The notes under the pieces: generated by a model | What the model was told of the DNA's origin: nothing | The model's database searches: none | Seen by the model: the letters and a program-made list of their open reading frames with translations, nothing else | Shown here: in pieces, positions 26,455 to 35,571 of the stretch | Numbering within the stretch: position 1 is the stretch's first letter | How the letters are laid out: each line of letters begins with the position of its first letter | Origin: Leptotrichia sp. oral taxon 223 | GTDB taxonomy: Bacteria; Fusobacteriota; Fusobacteriia; Fusobacteriales; Leptotrichiaceae | Reading direction: 5' to 3' | Assembly (NCBI RefSeq): GCF_013394795.1 | Contig: NZ_JABXYU010000001.1 | Location: 1-64,000, forward strand | Length of the DNA stretch: 64,000 bases | Position numbers and translations under genes: made by a program

Positions 26455-27072
26455 TTACAAAATTTCTTTTATCTTGTTAACAATTTCCTCAATTTTTTTA
26501 TTTTTAAATCTGTAACTTGATTTATTGGCAACAAATCTGGCACTTATATCTTCAATATTTGTAAGAATCTTCAAATTATTTTCCTTCAAAGTTGTCCCAG
26601 TTTCAACTATATCCATTATCACATCCGAAAGTCCCAAAATCGGTGCTATTTCAATAGAACCATTTAATTTTATAAGCTCTACATCCCTATTAATTGAGTC
26701 AAAATATTTTTTAGCCACATTAAGATACTTTGTTGCAACCACAAGAGGTCTATCGAAATTTTCTTTAAAATCCATCGGTCCTGCAATCGAAAACCTGCAT
26801 TTCCCAAATCCCAAGTCCATTAGTTCGTACACATCAGGATTTTCTTCAAGCAGTATATCCCTTCCTACAACTCCAATATCCGCACTTCCCTTTTCGACAT
26901 AAACCCCTACATCCGACGGCTTCACCAAAAGAAACCTAATATTTCTTTCCTCATTCACAAAAATCAGTTTCCTATTATCTTCCTTCATTTCCGAACTTTC
27001 ATATCCTATTTTCTCAAATAAATTATACACTTTATTTCCTAATCTCCCTTTAGGAAGAGCTATATTTATCAT
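26455..27072 (-). CDS. hisG: ATP phosphoribosyltransferase, short form HisG
   Basis: Committing step of histidine synthesis: ATP plus PRPP to phosphoribosyl-ATP. At 205 residues it is the short form without the C-terminal regulatory domain; it has INIALPKGRLGNKV, KGSADIGVVGRDIL and DVIMDIVETGTTLKENNL (PRPP loop). Short HisG needs HisZ, which is encoded immediately upstream with a 4-nt ATGA overlap, so stoichiometric coupled translation is likely. Confidence 0.96.
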   Translation of the reverse strand: MINIALPKGRLGNKVYNLFEKIGYESSEMKEDNRKLIFVNEERNIRFLLVKPSDVGVYVEKGSADIGVVGRDILLEENPDVYELMDLGFGKCRFSIAGPMDFKENFDRPLVVATKYLNVAKKYFDSINRDVELIKLNGSIEIAPILGLSDVIMDIVETGTTLKENNLKILTNIEDISARFVANKSSYRFKNKKIEEIVNKIKEIL

Positions 27073-28208
27073 ACTATTCCTCCCTTTTTCAATTCCCCAT
27101 TTTGAAAAATATATTTCTCATCAAAATTAAAAATTTCAAAATCACTTTCACCTAAATTCTCAATATTTTCTGTCCTTACTCTAAGCCCCTTTTTCTGAAA
27201 ATCATTCACAATTTCCACCAATTTTTCAAAATCACTGTTATCATAAGCAATCAAAACCTCAAAATCCTTTTTATTCGTATCCTTATAATACCCCTTCAAT
27301 CCATCAGTCAAAATCGCAAATCCAACAGCTCCGGTATCAACCCCAAATTTTTCAAACAATTTGTCATATCTGCCGCCAGTTAAAATTACATTTGGAAAGT
27401 CTTCAATATATCCTTGCAAAATAATTCCGTTGTAATAATTTAAATTTTTTACAACAGAAAAATCAAATATAATTTTTGATTTCTTGTAAAATTTCATCAA
27501 TAAACTGTTTAACTGTTTAAGTTCAGATAATATTTTTTTCGTATTGCCATTTATTTCATATTTTAAAAGTTCCTTTTCAATATTTTCCAAATTGCCCGAC
27601 AATTCAGGAATTTTATAAATCAATTTTTTCACATTTTCTGAAATATGTTCATTGCTTTTTAGTATTTTTTGTATATCGTGGCTGTTTTTTCTATTAATGC
27701 AATCCAATATTTGCTCTTTTGTTTCATATTCCAAATCGAAATTTTCAAAAATCGAAGAAATAAATCCCGCATGTGACAAAACAATCATACTTTTTTTATT
27801 TATAATATCCAAACTTTTTACTGCAAGATTAATAATCTCAAAATCCAAAAACGTCGATTCTTTCCCAATTAATTCAATCCCTAGCTGTTCATCCTCTTCG
27901 TAACCAACATATTTTGTTAAATTGTAGGTATTTTCCTGATAATAAATTTTACTGTATTTCAAAGACTGATCTTTAGACACCTTTTTAGCAACCGACAACG
28001 TAATATCAGGTCTCAACGCTAACAATTTTCCATTCGGACTCATAACAGTCAATACATTCCTATCAATAAAATCCTTATTTTCATTATACAAATCATATTC
28101 CTCAAAACTCGGAAGAGAAATCTTTTTATATCCATAAGAATCATACATTTTCCGTATATTTAGTAATACTAAATCTTTTTTACTCATATTTTTTATATAA
28201 TTTTTCAT
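27069..28208 (-). CDS. hisZ: HisZ, regulatory subunit of ATP phosphoribosyltransferase
   Basis: A HisRS-like protein without tRNA charging that activates short HisG and mediates histidine feedback. It has 379 residues with class II synthetase-like motifs: YDSYGYKKISLPSFEEYDLY, LRPDITLSVAK, KIYYQENTY and the GGRYDKLFEKFG motif. It is first in the cluster, 35 nt after a promoter. The leader is too short for a T-box or attenuator. Confidence 0.92.
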   Translation of the reverse strand: MKNYIKNMSKKDLVLLNIRKMYDSYGYKKISLPSFEEYDLYNENKDFIDRNVLTVMSPNGKLLALRPDITLSVAKKVSKDQSLKYSKIYYQENTYNLTKYVGYEEDEQLGIELIGKESTFLDFEIINLAVKSLDIINKKSMIVLSHAGFISSIFENFDLEYETKEQILDCINRKNSHDIQKILKSNEHISENVKKLIYKIPELSGNLENIEKELLKYEINGNTKKILSELKQLNSLLMKFYKKSKIIFDFSVVKNLNYYNGIILQGYIEDFPNVILTGGRYDKLFEKFGVDTGAVGFAILTDGLKGYYKDTNKKDFEVLIAYDNSDFEKLVEIVNDFQKKGLRVRTENIENLGESDFEIFNFDEKYIFQNGELKKGGIV

Positions 28209-28242
28209 AATTTACTTCACTTTCCACACCTGTTTTGCTTTT

Positions 28243-28271
28243 ATCTTACCATATAATCAAAATAATTGCAA
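28243..28271 (-). promoter_or_regulatory. promoter of hisZG
   Basis: Minus strand TTGCAA (28266-28271), 17 bp, TAAGAT (28243-28248) with an extended TGG. The transcript would begin about 28 nt before the hisZ ATG. Confidence 0.6.
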
Positions 28272-28297
28272 AAAAAGGAAGTTTTTACACTCCCTTT
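28270..28297 (-). terminator. terminator after the CPBP gene
   Basis: On the minus strand AAAGGGAG and CTTCCTTT pair, followed by a T-run of about seven. It separates the folate run from the his cluster and abuts the hisZ -35 box. Confidence 0.65.
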
Positions 28298-28311
28298 CAT
28301 TCAAATATTTT

Positions 28312-29199
28312 CTATAAATTATCAGCTTTCTTTAATTTTTCTTTTTTTATCAAATATATTACAAACAGACTTATAGCTATCTGAACTACTACTGTAACAA
28401 TACTGGCTTCAAATCCAAATGCCCCGCCACTTATAAATTCTTTATTGTCAATTGGTATCGAACTCAAAATTGACTTTAACGTACCCATTCCACTTATCTG
28501 CGAGCCAACAATATAGCCCAAAGTGAAATTCCAGAACGTGTGCATTGCCCCGATTATCCATAAGTTCCCAGTGTAATAATATATTAGGCCAAACATAATT
28601 CCAACTAAAAATATATTAAATAATCCTAGAATCTGAATATTTGGATTTAATAAATGAATTACTGCAAACAAGAAAGATGATACTATTATAGAAAATTTTA
28701 TCCCCATTACCTTTGAAAACATCACCATTAAATATCCTCTAAATAAAACTTCCTCAAACATTCCTTGAAAAATAAAAAATAAAAGTATTCTTATGAATAC
28801 AAAAAATTTAAGATTTCCTAAAAAATAAACTTCTATTCCTCTTAACCCAAATATTATAAAAAAAACGAAAAAAACTTCTAAAATCCCAAATAAAGCACCT
28901 TTCAAATAAGAACCAAATATCTTATCTTTAACAAAACCTAACTGCCTCAATGATAATCTTGAAACTTTCATCATAAAAAATATAGACAATCCTAAGCAAA
29001 AAAACTCATTCAATATACTTACATTTCCCTCTAAAGTAAAAAGTTCTCCCAAATTATCTATAAAAAATGGCATTAATAAAATTATTGAATAAAAATTTAA
29101 AACTAATGCAAAAAAAACAATAACAATCGGTACCAGTATTAACTTTAACTTATTATTTTCTCGAATATCATCTACATAATTTTGAAATTCGTCAGTCAT
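28312..29199 (-). CDS. CPBP family intramembrane glutamic protease
   Basis: A 295-residue protein with eight or so membrane segments. The Abi/CAAX-protease motifs are present: GMFEEVLFRGYLMVMF (Glu-Glu and Arg), FAVIHLLNPN (His) and GAMHTFWNF (His). In bacteria these proteases have varied roles such as bacteriocin immunity; the substrate here is unknown. It is last in the folate run, 46 nt after the Nudix gene. Confidence 0.85.
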   Translation of the reverse strand: MTDEFQNYVDDIRENNKLKLILVPIVIVFFALVLNFYSIILLMPFFIDNLGELFTLEGNVSILNEFFCLGLSIFFMMKVSRLSLRQLGFVKDKIFGSYLKGALFGILEVFFVFFIIFGLRGIEVYFLGNLKFFVFIRILLFFIFQGMFEEVLFRGYLMVMFSKVMGIKFSIIVSSFLFAVIHLLNPNIQILGLFNIFLVGIMFGLIYYYTGNLWIIGAMHTFWNFTLGYIVGSQISGMGTLKSILSSIPIDNKEFISGGAFGFEASIVTVVVQIAISLFVIYLIKKEKLKKADNL

Positions 29200-29245
29200 T
29201 TTTCTTAATCTCCCATATATTTCTTTATTTTATCTAAAAATTATT

Positions 29246-29782
29246 TTATTTTTTCAAATACTTATAATACCCCTTAAATTCTTCATCAACCTCATTTTCT
29301 CCTAGCAAAAACCACTCCAATTCAGCCTTTTGCCCTTCTCTATCTTCATCCAAGACAAGTTTATACCGAAAATCAATATGAATATGCTCCCCTTCACTTT
29401 TCACAGGATTCTTAGGAATGTCAATCGCATTTACATCAATCAATCCCATATTTTTCATATTTTCATCAATTTTTGCAAAAAAACCAGTTTCTTCTACAAA
29501 TTCACGGATAGCAGTGTCTAAAGGTATTTCATCATTTTCTACGTGTCCTGCTGGCAGTAAAATAGTTTTTAAATATGGATGTTTTATAAAATAACATTTA
29601 TTTTTATTAAAAACAACTGCACTTGCTGATAAATGAACTTTTGATTTTCTGTTTGTCAAATCCTCTATTTTCATTTGTGATAATATTTCCAAAATTTTTT
29701 CTATTTTTGTTTTCAATTCAGGCTCGTATTCTGCTAAATTTTGTAAATGTTTTTTTAAGAAATTTACATTTTCCATTTTCAA
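29246..29782 (-). CDS. Nudix hydrolase in the folate operon
   Basis: Hydrolyses a nucleoside diphosphate-linked substrate. The Nudix box is complete: GHVENDEIPLDTAIREFVEE followed by TGF (about 97-119), preceded by LLPAGH. Residues 1-45 form a helical extension. Its 178 residues sit 37 nt downstream of folP and on the same strand as folB-K-E-C-P, a context that suggests dihydroneopterin triphosphate pyrophosphohydrolase. Substrate inferred from context only. Confidence 0.82.
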   Translation of the reverse strand: MKMENVNFLKKHLQNLAEYEPELKTKIEKILEILSQMKIEDLTNRKSKVHLSASAVVFNKNKCYFIKHPYLKTILLPAGHVENDEIPLDTAIREFVEETGFFAKIDENMKNMGLIDVNAIDIPKNPVKSEGEHIHIDFRYKLVLDEDREGQKAELEWFLLGENEVDEEFKGYYKYLKK

Positions 29783-29819
29783 AGTGTTCTCCTTTTGAAT
29801 ATTTTCTTTAATTTTAAAA

Positions 29820-30902
29820 TTAAATTTTATTATAAACTTCTAGCATATTCAAAATATCCCTAGTTTCCTTCACATCATGAACCCTCAAAATTCTTCCTCC
29901 ATCTTGCACCATCAGACTTTCAAATATTAATGTTCCCATAAGTCTTTCTTCTAGCGACAGCCCAAATATTTTCTCATTAAAACTTTTTCTTGAAATTGCA
30001 ATCATTATTGGTAATCTCATATTCCGTAAATATTTTACAGACTTAATTCTTTCCATGTCTTCAGGAGTATTCATGCTATTATTTGAAGAATATCCAACTC
30101 CCGGATCTATTGAAATCTTTTCTCTTTCAATTCCAGTTTCTAAAATTGCTTTTACTCGCTTATCAAAATAATTTTCCAAATAATTTTTCAAGTTCGGAAT
30201 TTCATCAAACCGTCCATTATTCATCACAACCAACGAAGGTTTATATTTTTCAACCAATTTCAATTTTCCTTCCGAAGTGAATCCATTAAAATCATTAATA
30301 ATATCAATTCCCGTATCCAGTCCTTTTTCAATAACTTCCTCAGTATCACTGTCCAAAGCCAGCACAATATCTGGAAACTCCTTTTTCACAGCCTCAATAT
30401 ATTTTTCAATCCGATTCCATTCTTCTTCTGCCGAAATATCATCAAAATTAGGCTTAGACGATTTCCCCCCAAACTCAAATATTTTAGCTCCATTTCTAAT
30501 ATCTTCCTCAATTCGCTTCAAAACCTTATTTACACTTGAATTCCTTCCCCCGTCATAAAATGAATCTGGCGTAATATTCAAAATCGAATAAATAACCGAC
30601 TCAGTCGTCAAATCAAATTCAAAACTATTCCCCTTCCAAATCAATCTATTTTCTTGTAAAATCTCTTCCAATTTTTCAATTCCATTTTCAAATTCAAACC
30701 TATTTTCCATTTTCAAAATTTCAACTAATTGTTTTAATTCTGAATATTTAAAAATAGCTGTAATCCCTTCATTTTTATTAAATAAAAAAATATTCTTTTC
30801 TTCCAAAAAATTCTCAAATTTACGCAGTTCTTCTTTATTTCCATTAAATTCAATAACAATATTTTTTGAATCCCTATTCTTAATTTCATTAATTTTAATC
30901 AT
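29820..30902 (-). CDS. folP: dihydropteroate synthase FolP
   Basis: Joins p-aminobenzoate to the pterin. The TIM barrel starts near residue 105 with SILNITPDSFYDGG; later motifs are FEFGGKSSKP (usually DIGGxSTRP), LALDSDTEEV, INDFNG, DPGVGYS and ISRKSF, with RVHDVKE at the end. About 100 residues precede the barrel, an extension also known in clostridial FolP. The GGKSSKP variant and GVGYS replace the commonest residues, but catalytic Asp, Asn and Lys positions appear present. Confidence 0.92.
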   Translation of the reverse strand: MIKINEIKNRDSKNIVIEFNGNKEELRKFENFLEEKNIFLFNKNEGITAIFKYSELKQLVEILKMENRFEFENGIEKLEEILQENRLIWKGNSFEFDLTTESVIYSILNITPDSFYDGGRNSSVNKVLKRIEEDIRNGAKIFEFGGKSSKPNFDDISAEEEWNRIEKYIEAVKKEFPDIVLALDSDTEEVIEKGLDTGIDIINDFNGFTSEGKLKLVEKYKPSLVVMNNGRFDEIPNLKNYLENYFDKRVKAILETGIEREKISIDPGVGYSSNNSMNTPEDMERIKSVKYLRNMRLPIMIAISRKSFNEKIFGLSLEERLMGTLIFESLMVQDGGRILRVHDVKETRDILNMLEVYNKI

Positions 30903-30967
30903 TTTTATTTCTTTCCCTTCTTAAATAATATGTCTATTTTTTTGTTTTAATATTTATTCTGATTAAA

Positions 30968-32356
30968 TTAAAAACATTTTTCAATAACTTTTTTTACTTC
31001 TCCTAACAAGTAAAATGATCCCACTACAAAAATACACTCATCTTCATTCTCTCTCAATTCCAACGCTTTCAAAAAAGCCTTTTCAATATTCTTTTCAGAA
31101 ATTATAATATTTTTAGGATTTTCAATTTTTTTATCTTCAAAATATCTCTCCAAAATCTCTGAATCCAATTTTCTTTCTTCATTATTCGGCTCTGTAAGTA
31201 TAAAATTATCTCCAGCTATTTTTAAAAGATTCACACATTTCTCCACTTCCTTATCCTTCAAAAATCCAACTACAAAAATCTTTTTCCTATTATCAAAATT
31301 CTTTTTAACATAATCTACAAAAGCCTCAACACTATCCTCATTATGTGCCACATCCAAATACACATTTTTAATTTTCTCAACTTTTTCCATTCGTCCTGCA
31401 ATTTTCAATGTTCCCAAAGCTCTATCCAATATTTCCTCTGTATTTTCTACACTATTTTTAGAATCATCATAAAATCTAAAATACCACATTAAGACTGTTG
31501 CCAGATTCTCCAGCTGTTGATTGCCTTTTAGCCCAAATCTAAAAAAATACTCATTATTTTTAAAATTTTTCCCAAAATCATAATTTTTAATTATTTCAGC
31601 TTTAACTTTATTTTGAAATTCTAAACTGTTTTCAGATTTTAAATCTTCTTTTTCGTAAATATTTTGTCTATTCTCTTTTATATTTTCTACTTTTTCAATT
31701 TTTATATTTTTTTCAGCTAAAAAAATATCACAATTTTTATATTTTGCTTCTTTTTCCAAAATTTCATAAACTACATTTCTCTGATTTGGAGCAATTATAA
31801 CATTGCTCTGTTTTCTTATAATTTTTGACTTTGTTCGGCAAATTTCCTCAATCGTATTCCCCAAAATATTTTTATGATCAATCCCAATCTTTGTAAAAAT
31901 AGTATAATCAATTTTTGAAACTGCATTCGTTGCGTCCAGCTCCCCTCCAAGCCCACATTCCAAAATCAGAACATTCACATTCTTATTTTTAAAATGTATC
32001 ATCGCAATCAAAAACACCATTTCAAAATACGATAAATCATTTTCCAAATCCAAATCCAGTTTATTCAAAACCTGTCTTAACTTATTTTTACACTCTTCAA
32101 ATTCCAGTTCAGTAATTTCAACCCCATTAACCTTAATCAATTCATAAATTGTCCTTATTTGAGGACTCGTAAATAATCCAACTTTATATCCCATTTCACA
32201 CAAAATGCTATTAATCATATAACAAGTCGAACCTTTCCCATTCGTCCCGCTAACATGAATAACCTGAACATCGCTCGCTGGATTATTCATTATATCCAAA
32301 ATTTCTGCAAGCAATTTTACTCTTTTCTTTTCTCCATATAATGATTCTTTCATCAC
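30968..32356 (-). CDS. folC: dihydrofolate synthase / folylpolyglutamate synthase FolC
   Basis: Adds glutamate to dihydropteroate and folates. A Mur-ligase-type ATPase of 462 residues with VIHVSGTNGKGSTCYMINSI (P-loop), GLFTSPQIRTIYELI, LECGLGGELDATN, IDHKNILGNTIEEI and LDVAHNEDSVEAFVDYV. A variable lysine/asparagine-rich insert lies near 215-265. Upstream is the frameshifted exported-protein gene, downstream folP. Confidence 0.94.
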   Translation of the reverse strand: MMKESLYGEKKRVKLLAEILDIMNNPASDVQVIHVSGTNGKGSTCYMINSILCEMGYKVGLFTSPQIRTIYELIKVNGVEITELEFEECKNKLRQVLNKLDLDLENDLSYFEMVFLIAMIHFKNKNVNVLILECGLGGELDATNAVSKIDYTIFTKIGIDHKNILGNTIEEICRTKSKIIRKQSNVIIAPNQRNVVYEILEKEAKYKNCDIFLAEKNIKIEKVENIKENRQNIYEKEDLKSENSLEFQNKVKAEIIKNYDFGKNFKNNEYFFRFGLKGNQQLENLATVLMWYFRFYDDSKNSVENTEEILDRALGTLKIAGRMEKVEKIKNVYLDVAHNEDSVEAFVDYVKKNFDNRKKIFVVGFLKDKEVEKCVNLLKIAGDNFILTEPNNEERKLDSEILERYFEDKKIENPKNIIISEKNIEKAFLKALELRENEDECIFVVGSFYLLGEVKKVIEKCF

Positions 32357-32562
32357 TTTTTTCTCCTATTTTTTAATCCTTTTAGTCATTTGTAAAAGTT
32401 TAAAAATTCCAGTAAATACAGCATTTTTAAATTTATTATTTTTCTCCACTCTCTGACAAGAAGTCTTAACCCTTGTTACTATAAATAAACATTACTGTTA
32501 TTCAATTTTATCATTTTTACTTTTACAATCTATCATATCAAAAACTTTAAATTTTAATACTT

Positions 32563-33353
32563 TTATTTTATTTCTTTTATTAAATTATTTAGTTCAACTA
32601 TATCTTTAGCTAACATATAAAAGTAAATCTTTTTATATGTATTATCGTATCCTTTAGGCTGAATACTACTATCTTCATACTCCTTGGATATTAATTTTTC
32701 AAATTTCTTTTCTTCTTCTTTTGCTTCATAAGATAAAGTTCTATTTTTGTCAATGTACTCAATAAATTCCTTTAATTCCATAATTTTTTTATCTACATTA
32801 GGAATTGATAAAACTTCTTTTTCAAATTTCTTAAATCCTTGAACATCAATTAGCAGTCCACCTTTAGAAAATGCAATCCAAATAAATTCAGAAGAGATTA
32901 TATTAAAATCAGGCTTTGGAGCTGATGAAGGTAAATAATAGTTTGCTTTCATCCTTTTATAGTATTCTAAAATATTAGAATTTTTTTCAATATTTTCTAT
33001 TTTTTCTCTAATATTTGACTTTTTTATTTTAATTAAATCTTTTTCATTGAAAAAATCAAATTTTTTTTCATTTATACTAATATTAAAGTTATCCAAAATG
33101 AATTTATTATCAATACTATTAATTATTTTATCAGCAAACTCATAATCATCAAGGATCCAAACGGGAATATTATTTTTATTAGCTTCTATTGTTATATTAC
33201 CTTTAAATTGAATTAATTTACTGCCATTTTCGTAATAGAAAAAGTTTTCAACTGACTTAATTTATCACTAAGCCTTCTAGTAATATTTTTTACATCTGTA
33301 CTAAAACCAATTAAATAAATTAAGTTAAATAAAAGAAAAATATATTTTTTCAT
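32563..33353 (-). pseudogene. frameshifted exported unknown protein
   Basis: Two frames together read as one protein. The 5-prime part starts at 33353 behind a GAGGTG ribosome site and gives a signal peptide (MKKYIFLLFNLIYLIGFSTD) but stops at 33213. The 3-prime frame, open from about 33250 to 32563, continues with ENFFYYENGSKLIQFKGNIT, NNIPVWILDDYEFADKI and ends in a lysine/glutamate-rich helical region. A one-base loss near 33245-33260 accounts for the switch. The family is unknown. It is either a real pseudogene or a sequencing error. Confidence 0.65.
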
Positions 33354-33387
33354 TAATATGCACCTCTATCTTTCGTTCCATGTTGTC

Positions 33388-33978
33388 TTATTTTATCCCA
33401 TCTAAAAACTCCTTCTTCCTATCCACATTCTCCTTAAATTCGCCACTATAAAATGAAGTTCTAGTCACAGAACCAATTTTATTAACTCCTCTCATTTCAA
33501 TGCACATGTGTCGTGCCTCAACCACTACAGCAACTCCCAATGGATTCAATATCTCTATTAATTTTTTTGCAATATTTACAGTGATTTCCTCCTGAACACT
33601 TAATTTTCTTGAAATAAATTCCACAAGTCTTGGTATCTTGCTAAGTCCAATAACTTTATTATCTCTCGGAATATAAGCAACATGCACCTTTCCAAAAAAT
33701 GGTAGCATATGATGCTCACACATTGAAAAAAATGGTATTTCCTTTACAAGCACCATTTCCTGCGAATCGCCTAAATCTACATCAAATAATTTATAATTTT
33801 CAAAATCATCTACACTTTTTGTACTCAGAATCTCATTATACATTTTTGCAACTCTTTTAGGAGTCTCAACAAGCCCTTCCCTATTTACATCTTCACCAAT
33901 ATTTATTAAAATTTCACGTACTGCATTTTCAATATTTTTTAATCTCGTTTCTTTATCTATACTTTTGCTTTTTTTCAT
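33388..33978 (-). CDS. folE: GTP cyclohydrolase I FolE
   Basis: Makes dihydroneopterin triphosphate from GTP. The ATG at 33978 with AAAGGTTAAG gives 196 residues (MKKSKSIDKETRLKNIENAV); 40 further in-frame residues upstream are non-conserved. Zinc and catalytic residues are in FFSMCEHHMLPFFGKVHVAY and ARHMCIEMRGV, with GLSKIPRLVEFISRKLSVQE between. First committed enzyme of the folate run; followed by the frameshifted gene, then folC. Confidence 0.95.
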   Translation of the reverse strand: MKKSKSIDKETRLKNIENAVREILINIGEDVNREGLVETPKRVAKMYNEILSTKSVDDFENYKLFDVDLGDSQEMVLVKEIPFFSMCEHHMLPFFGKVHVAYIPRDNKVIGLSKIPRLVEFISRKLSVQEEITVNIAKKLIEILNPLGVAVVVEARHMCIEMRGVNKIGSVTRTSFYSGEFKENVDRKKEFLDGIK

Positions 33979-34260
33979 TTTCTTAACCTTTCTTTTTTTG
34001 ATTTTATGGTAGAAGTATTCCGACAATTCTATTTTGATAAATTTTTTTTTACTGTAGGAAAACTTAATTAAAGTTATTAGACCATTAGAAACCACCAATT
34101 CAACAACCTAAATTTTTATATTTCCACAAGGGCTAATACCCTTTGTTCTAGAAAATATTTGTTTAAATATATGTGTGTTTCGTATTGATATTAATGATAT
34201 ATAATATTATATAATATATAGAGTCCGATAATTTAATTGACAATTTTAAAAAATATAAGA

Positions 34261-34409
34261 GGGTGTTTCATAAGTCAAAAATAATTTTACTAACATAAAT
34301 ATTATATATTTCTAAAAATCAACAGATATTATTTTTATTGATTTTATAAATATAGTAAAATATATAAAATTTATGATTTAGTAATTTTATTTACTTTATG
34401 AGACAGCCC
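34261..34409. mobile_element. palindromic MITE-like element
   Basis: The ends GGGTGTTTCATAAGT and (inverted) GGGCTGTCTCATAAAGT are imperfect inverted repeats of a type seen at insertion sequence termini. The inner arms remain complementary almost to the centre (for example AATTTTACTAA against TTAGTAATTTT, and AAAATCAA against TTGATTTT), so the whole 149 bp folds on itself. No transposase. Target duplication is not clear in the AT-rich flanks. Confidence 0.6.
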
Positions 34410-34443
34410 TTTTTATTATAATTCGAAAACTTTAATCTGATAC

Positions 34444-34560
34444 AATACTAAACTCCATTAAAAAAATAGAAATTATATTTTTTATTATTTACTAACAAGA
34501 AATTTTAGTCCCTCGTAAAAAAATTTATAATTAATCTGTTATTCAAATGAGTTATTAATT
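34444..34560. repeat. TIR-bounded repeat, copy A (weak)
   Basis: Left arm AATACTAAACTCCATTAAAA and right arm (inverted) AATTAATAACTCATTTGAAT resemble the arms of copies B (39651) and C (59071). This copy is the most diverged and it directly follows the palindromic element. Confidence 0.35.
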
Positions 34561-34578
34561 TTATAATTATTAGTATTT

Positions 34579-35082
34579 TCAAATTTTTTCGATTTTTTGA
34601 TCTCCTGCCTCAACTAATTCATCTATTTTTTGTACAATTTCTTCTTTTTCAAAATATTCTCCATCATAAATTTCAATCAATGGAACTAATACAAATAATC
34701 TATTCAATATTTCCTTATGTGGAACTATCAAATCAGGTTCGTTAATTTTTTTATCTGAAAAAATCAAAATATCAATGTCAATCGTTCTTGGACCCCATCT
34801 AATTTCCCTTTTTCTATCTAGTTCCGCTTCAATTTTATTTATAATTTTTAAGATTTCTCTTGCTGAAAAATCAGTTTCAATCTTAATTACTGCATTTAAA
34901 AATAAATCCTGTTCCAAATATCCAACAGGAGTTGTTTCATATAATCCCGATTTTTTCAATAATTCAATTCCTTCAGTTCTTTCAATTGCTTCAATAGCTT
35001 TTTGAATGTATTCTTCTCTTTCTCCAATATTACTGCCCAAACTTAAATAAACTTTGTTTTTAGCCTTTTTTATTTTATTCAT
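34579..35082 (-). CDS. folK: HPPK, hydroxymethyl-dihydropterin pyrophosphokinase FolK
   Basis: Transfers pyrophosphate from ATP to 6-hydroxymethyl-dihydropterin. Typical motifs are VYLSLGSNIGEREEYIQKAI, YETTPVGYLEQDLFLNAVI, RKREIRWGPRTIDIDIL and LIVPHKEILNRLFVL. Its 167 residues match the stand-alone enzyme. It follows folB by 13 nt. Confidence 0.95.
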   Translation of the reverse strand: MNKIKKAKNKVYLSLGSNIGEREEYIQKAIEAIERTEGIELLKKSGLYETTPVGYLEQDLFLNAVIKIETDFSAREILKIINKIEAELDRKREIRWGPRTIDIDILIFSDKKINEPDLIVPHKEILNRLFVLVPLIEIYDGEYFEKEEIVQKIDELVEAGDQKIEKI

Positions 35083-35095
35083 TTTCTGCTCCTGC

Positions 35096-35452
35096 CTAAT
35101 CTTTTATCTGAATTTCAACACTGTCAAAAATTCCATTAATTGGAACCGCCAATTTTCGTATATTTACTTGCACATATTCAATTTTTTGATTCAATTTTTT
35201 CATTTCTTTTATAATATCCAAAGCCAATGTTTCCAGCAAATCCACTCTGCTTGTTTTAACAATTTTCTCTATTTTTCTATAACAGTCCCCATAGCTTAAT
35301 GTACTGCTTATATCATCATTCTTAATGATTTCCTTTGAAAGTGAAATGATTAAATCAATTTCAATGTTTTGCCCAATTTTTTTTTCTTCCTCATAAACGC
35401 CTATATATGAATGAAATTTCATATTATTAATCTTTATTTTATACAATTGCAT
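35096..35452 (-). CDS. folB: dihydroneopterin aldolase FolB
   Basis: Cleaves dihydroneopterin to hydroxymethyl-dihydropterin. A T-fold protein of 118 residues with MKFHSYIGVYEEEKKIGQNI, TLSYGDCYRKIEKIV, VDLLETLALDI and the C-terminal AVPINGIFDSVEI with catalytic features. It opens the folate run, 30 nt after an extended -10 promoter. Confidence 0.94.
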   Translation of the reverse strand: MQLYKIKINNMKFHSYIGVYEEEKKIGQNIEIDLIISLSKEIIKNDDISSTLSYGDCYRKIEKIVKTSRVDLLETLALDIIKEMKKLNQKIEYVQVNIRKLAVPINGIFDSVEIQIKD

Positions 35453-35482
35453 CTCCTTCGTTTCTATTTAAAGTTTACGTAT

Positions 35483-35491
35483 ATTTTATCA
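35483..35491 (-). promoter_or_regulatory. extended -10 promoter of folB-folK
   Basis: Minus strand TGA plus TAAAAT, 31 nt ahead of the folB ATG. The -35 box is weak. Confidence 0.4.
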
Positions 35492-35523
35492 TATAAAATC
35501 TTAAAAATAAATAGTGCTCGGGT

Positions 35524-35560
35524 AAAAAGAAAAGAGCATAAAGCTGTCATCTTATGCCCT
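35524..35560 (-). terminator. terminator after galU
   Basis: On the minus strand GGGCATAA pairs with TTATGCTC around a 9-nt loop, followed by TTTTCTTTTT. It lies 12 nt past the galU stop. Confidence 0.75.
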
Positions 35561-35571
35561 TAATATAAAAA

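Larger units (their letters stand above)
33979..34578. other. 600-base gap between folK and folE with repeat elements
   Basis: No gene. It holds a small hairpin at 34136-34152 (AAGGG/CCCTT), a 149-bp palindromic MITE-like element at 34261-34409, and a second TIR-like repeat at 34444-34560. It separates folK from folE in what is otherwise a compact folate run. Confidence 0.6.

Noticed and set aside
28209-28311. T-box or his attenuator ahead of hisZ
   Set aside because: The predicted leader is only about 28 nt and contains no histidine-codon run, specifier loop or T-box sequence.
34136-34152. Small AAGGG/CCCTT hairpin as folE-region terminator
   Set aside because: Five base pairs only, no T-run on either strand, and it lies upstream rather than downstream of folE.
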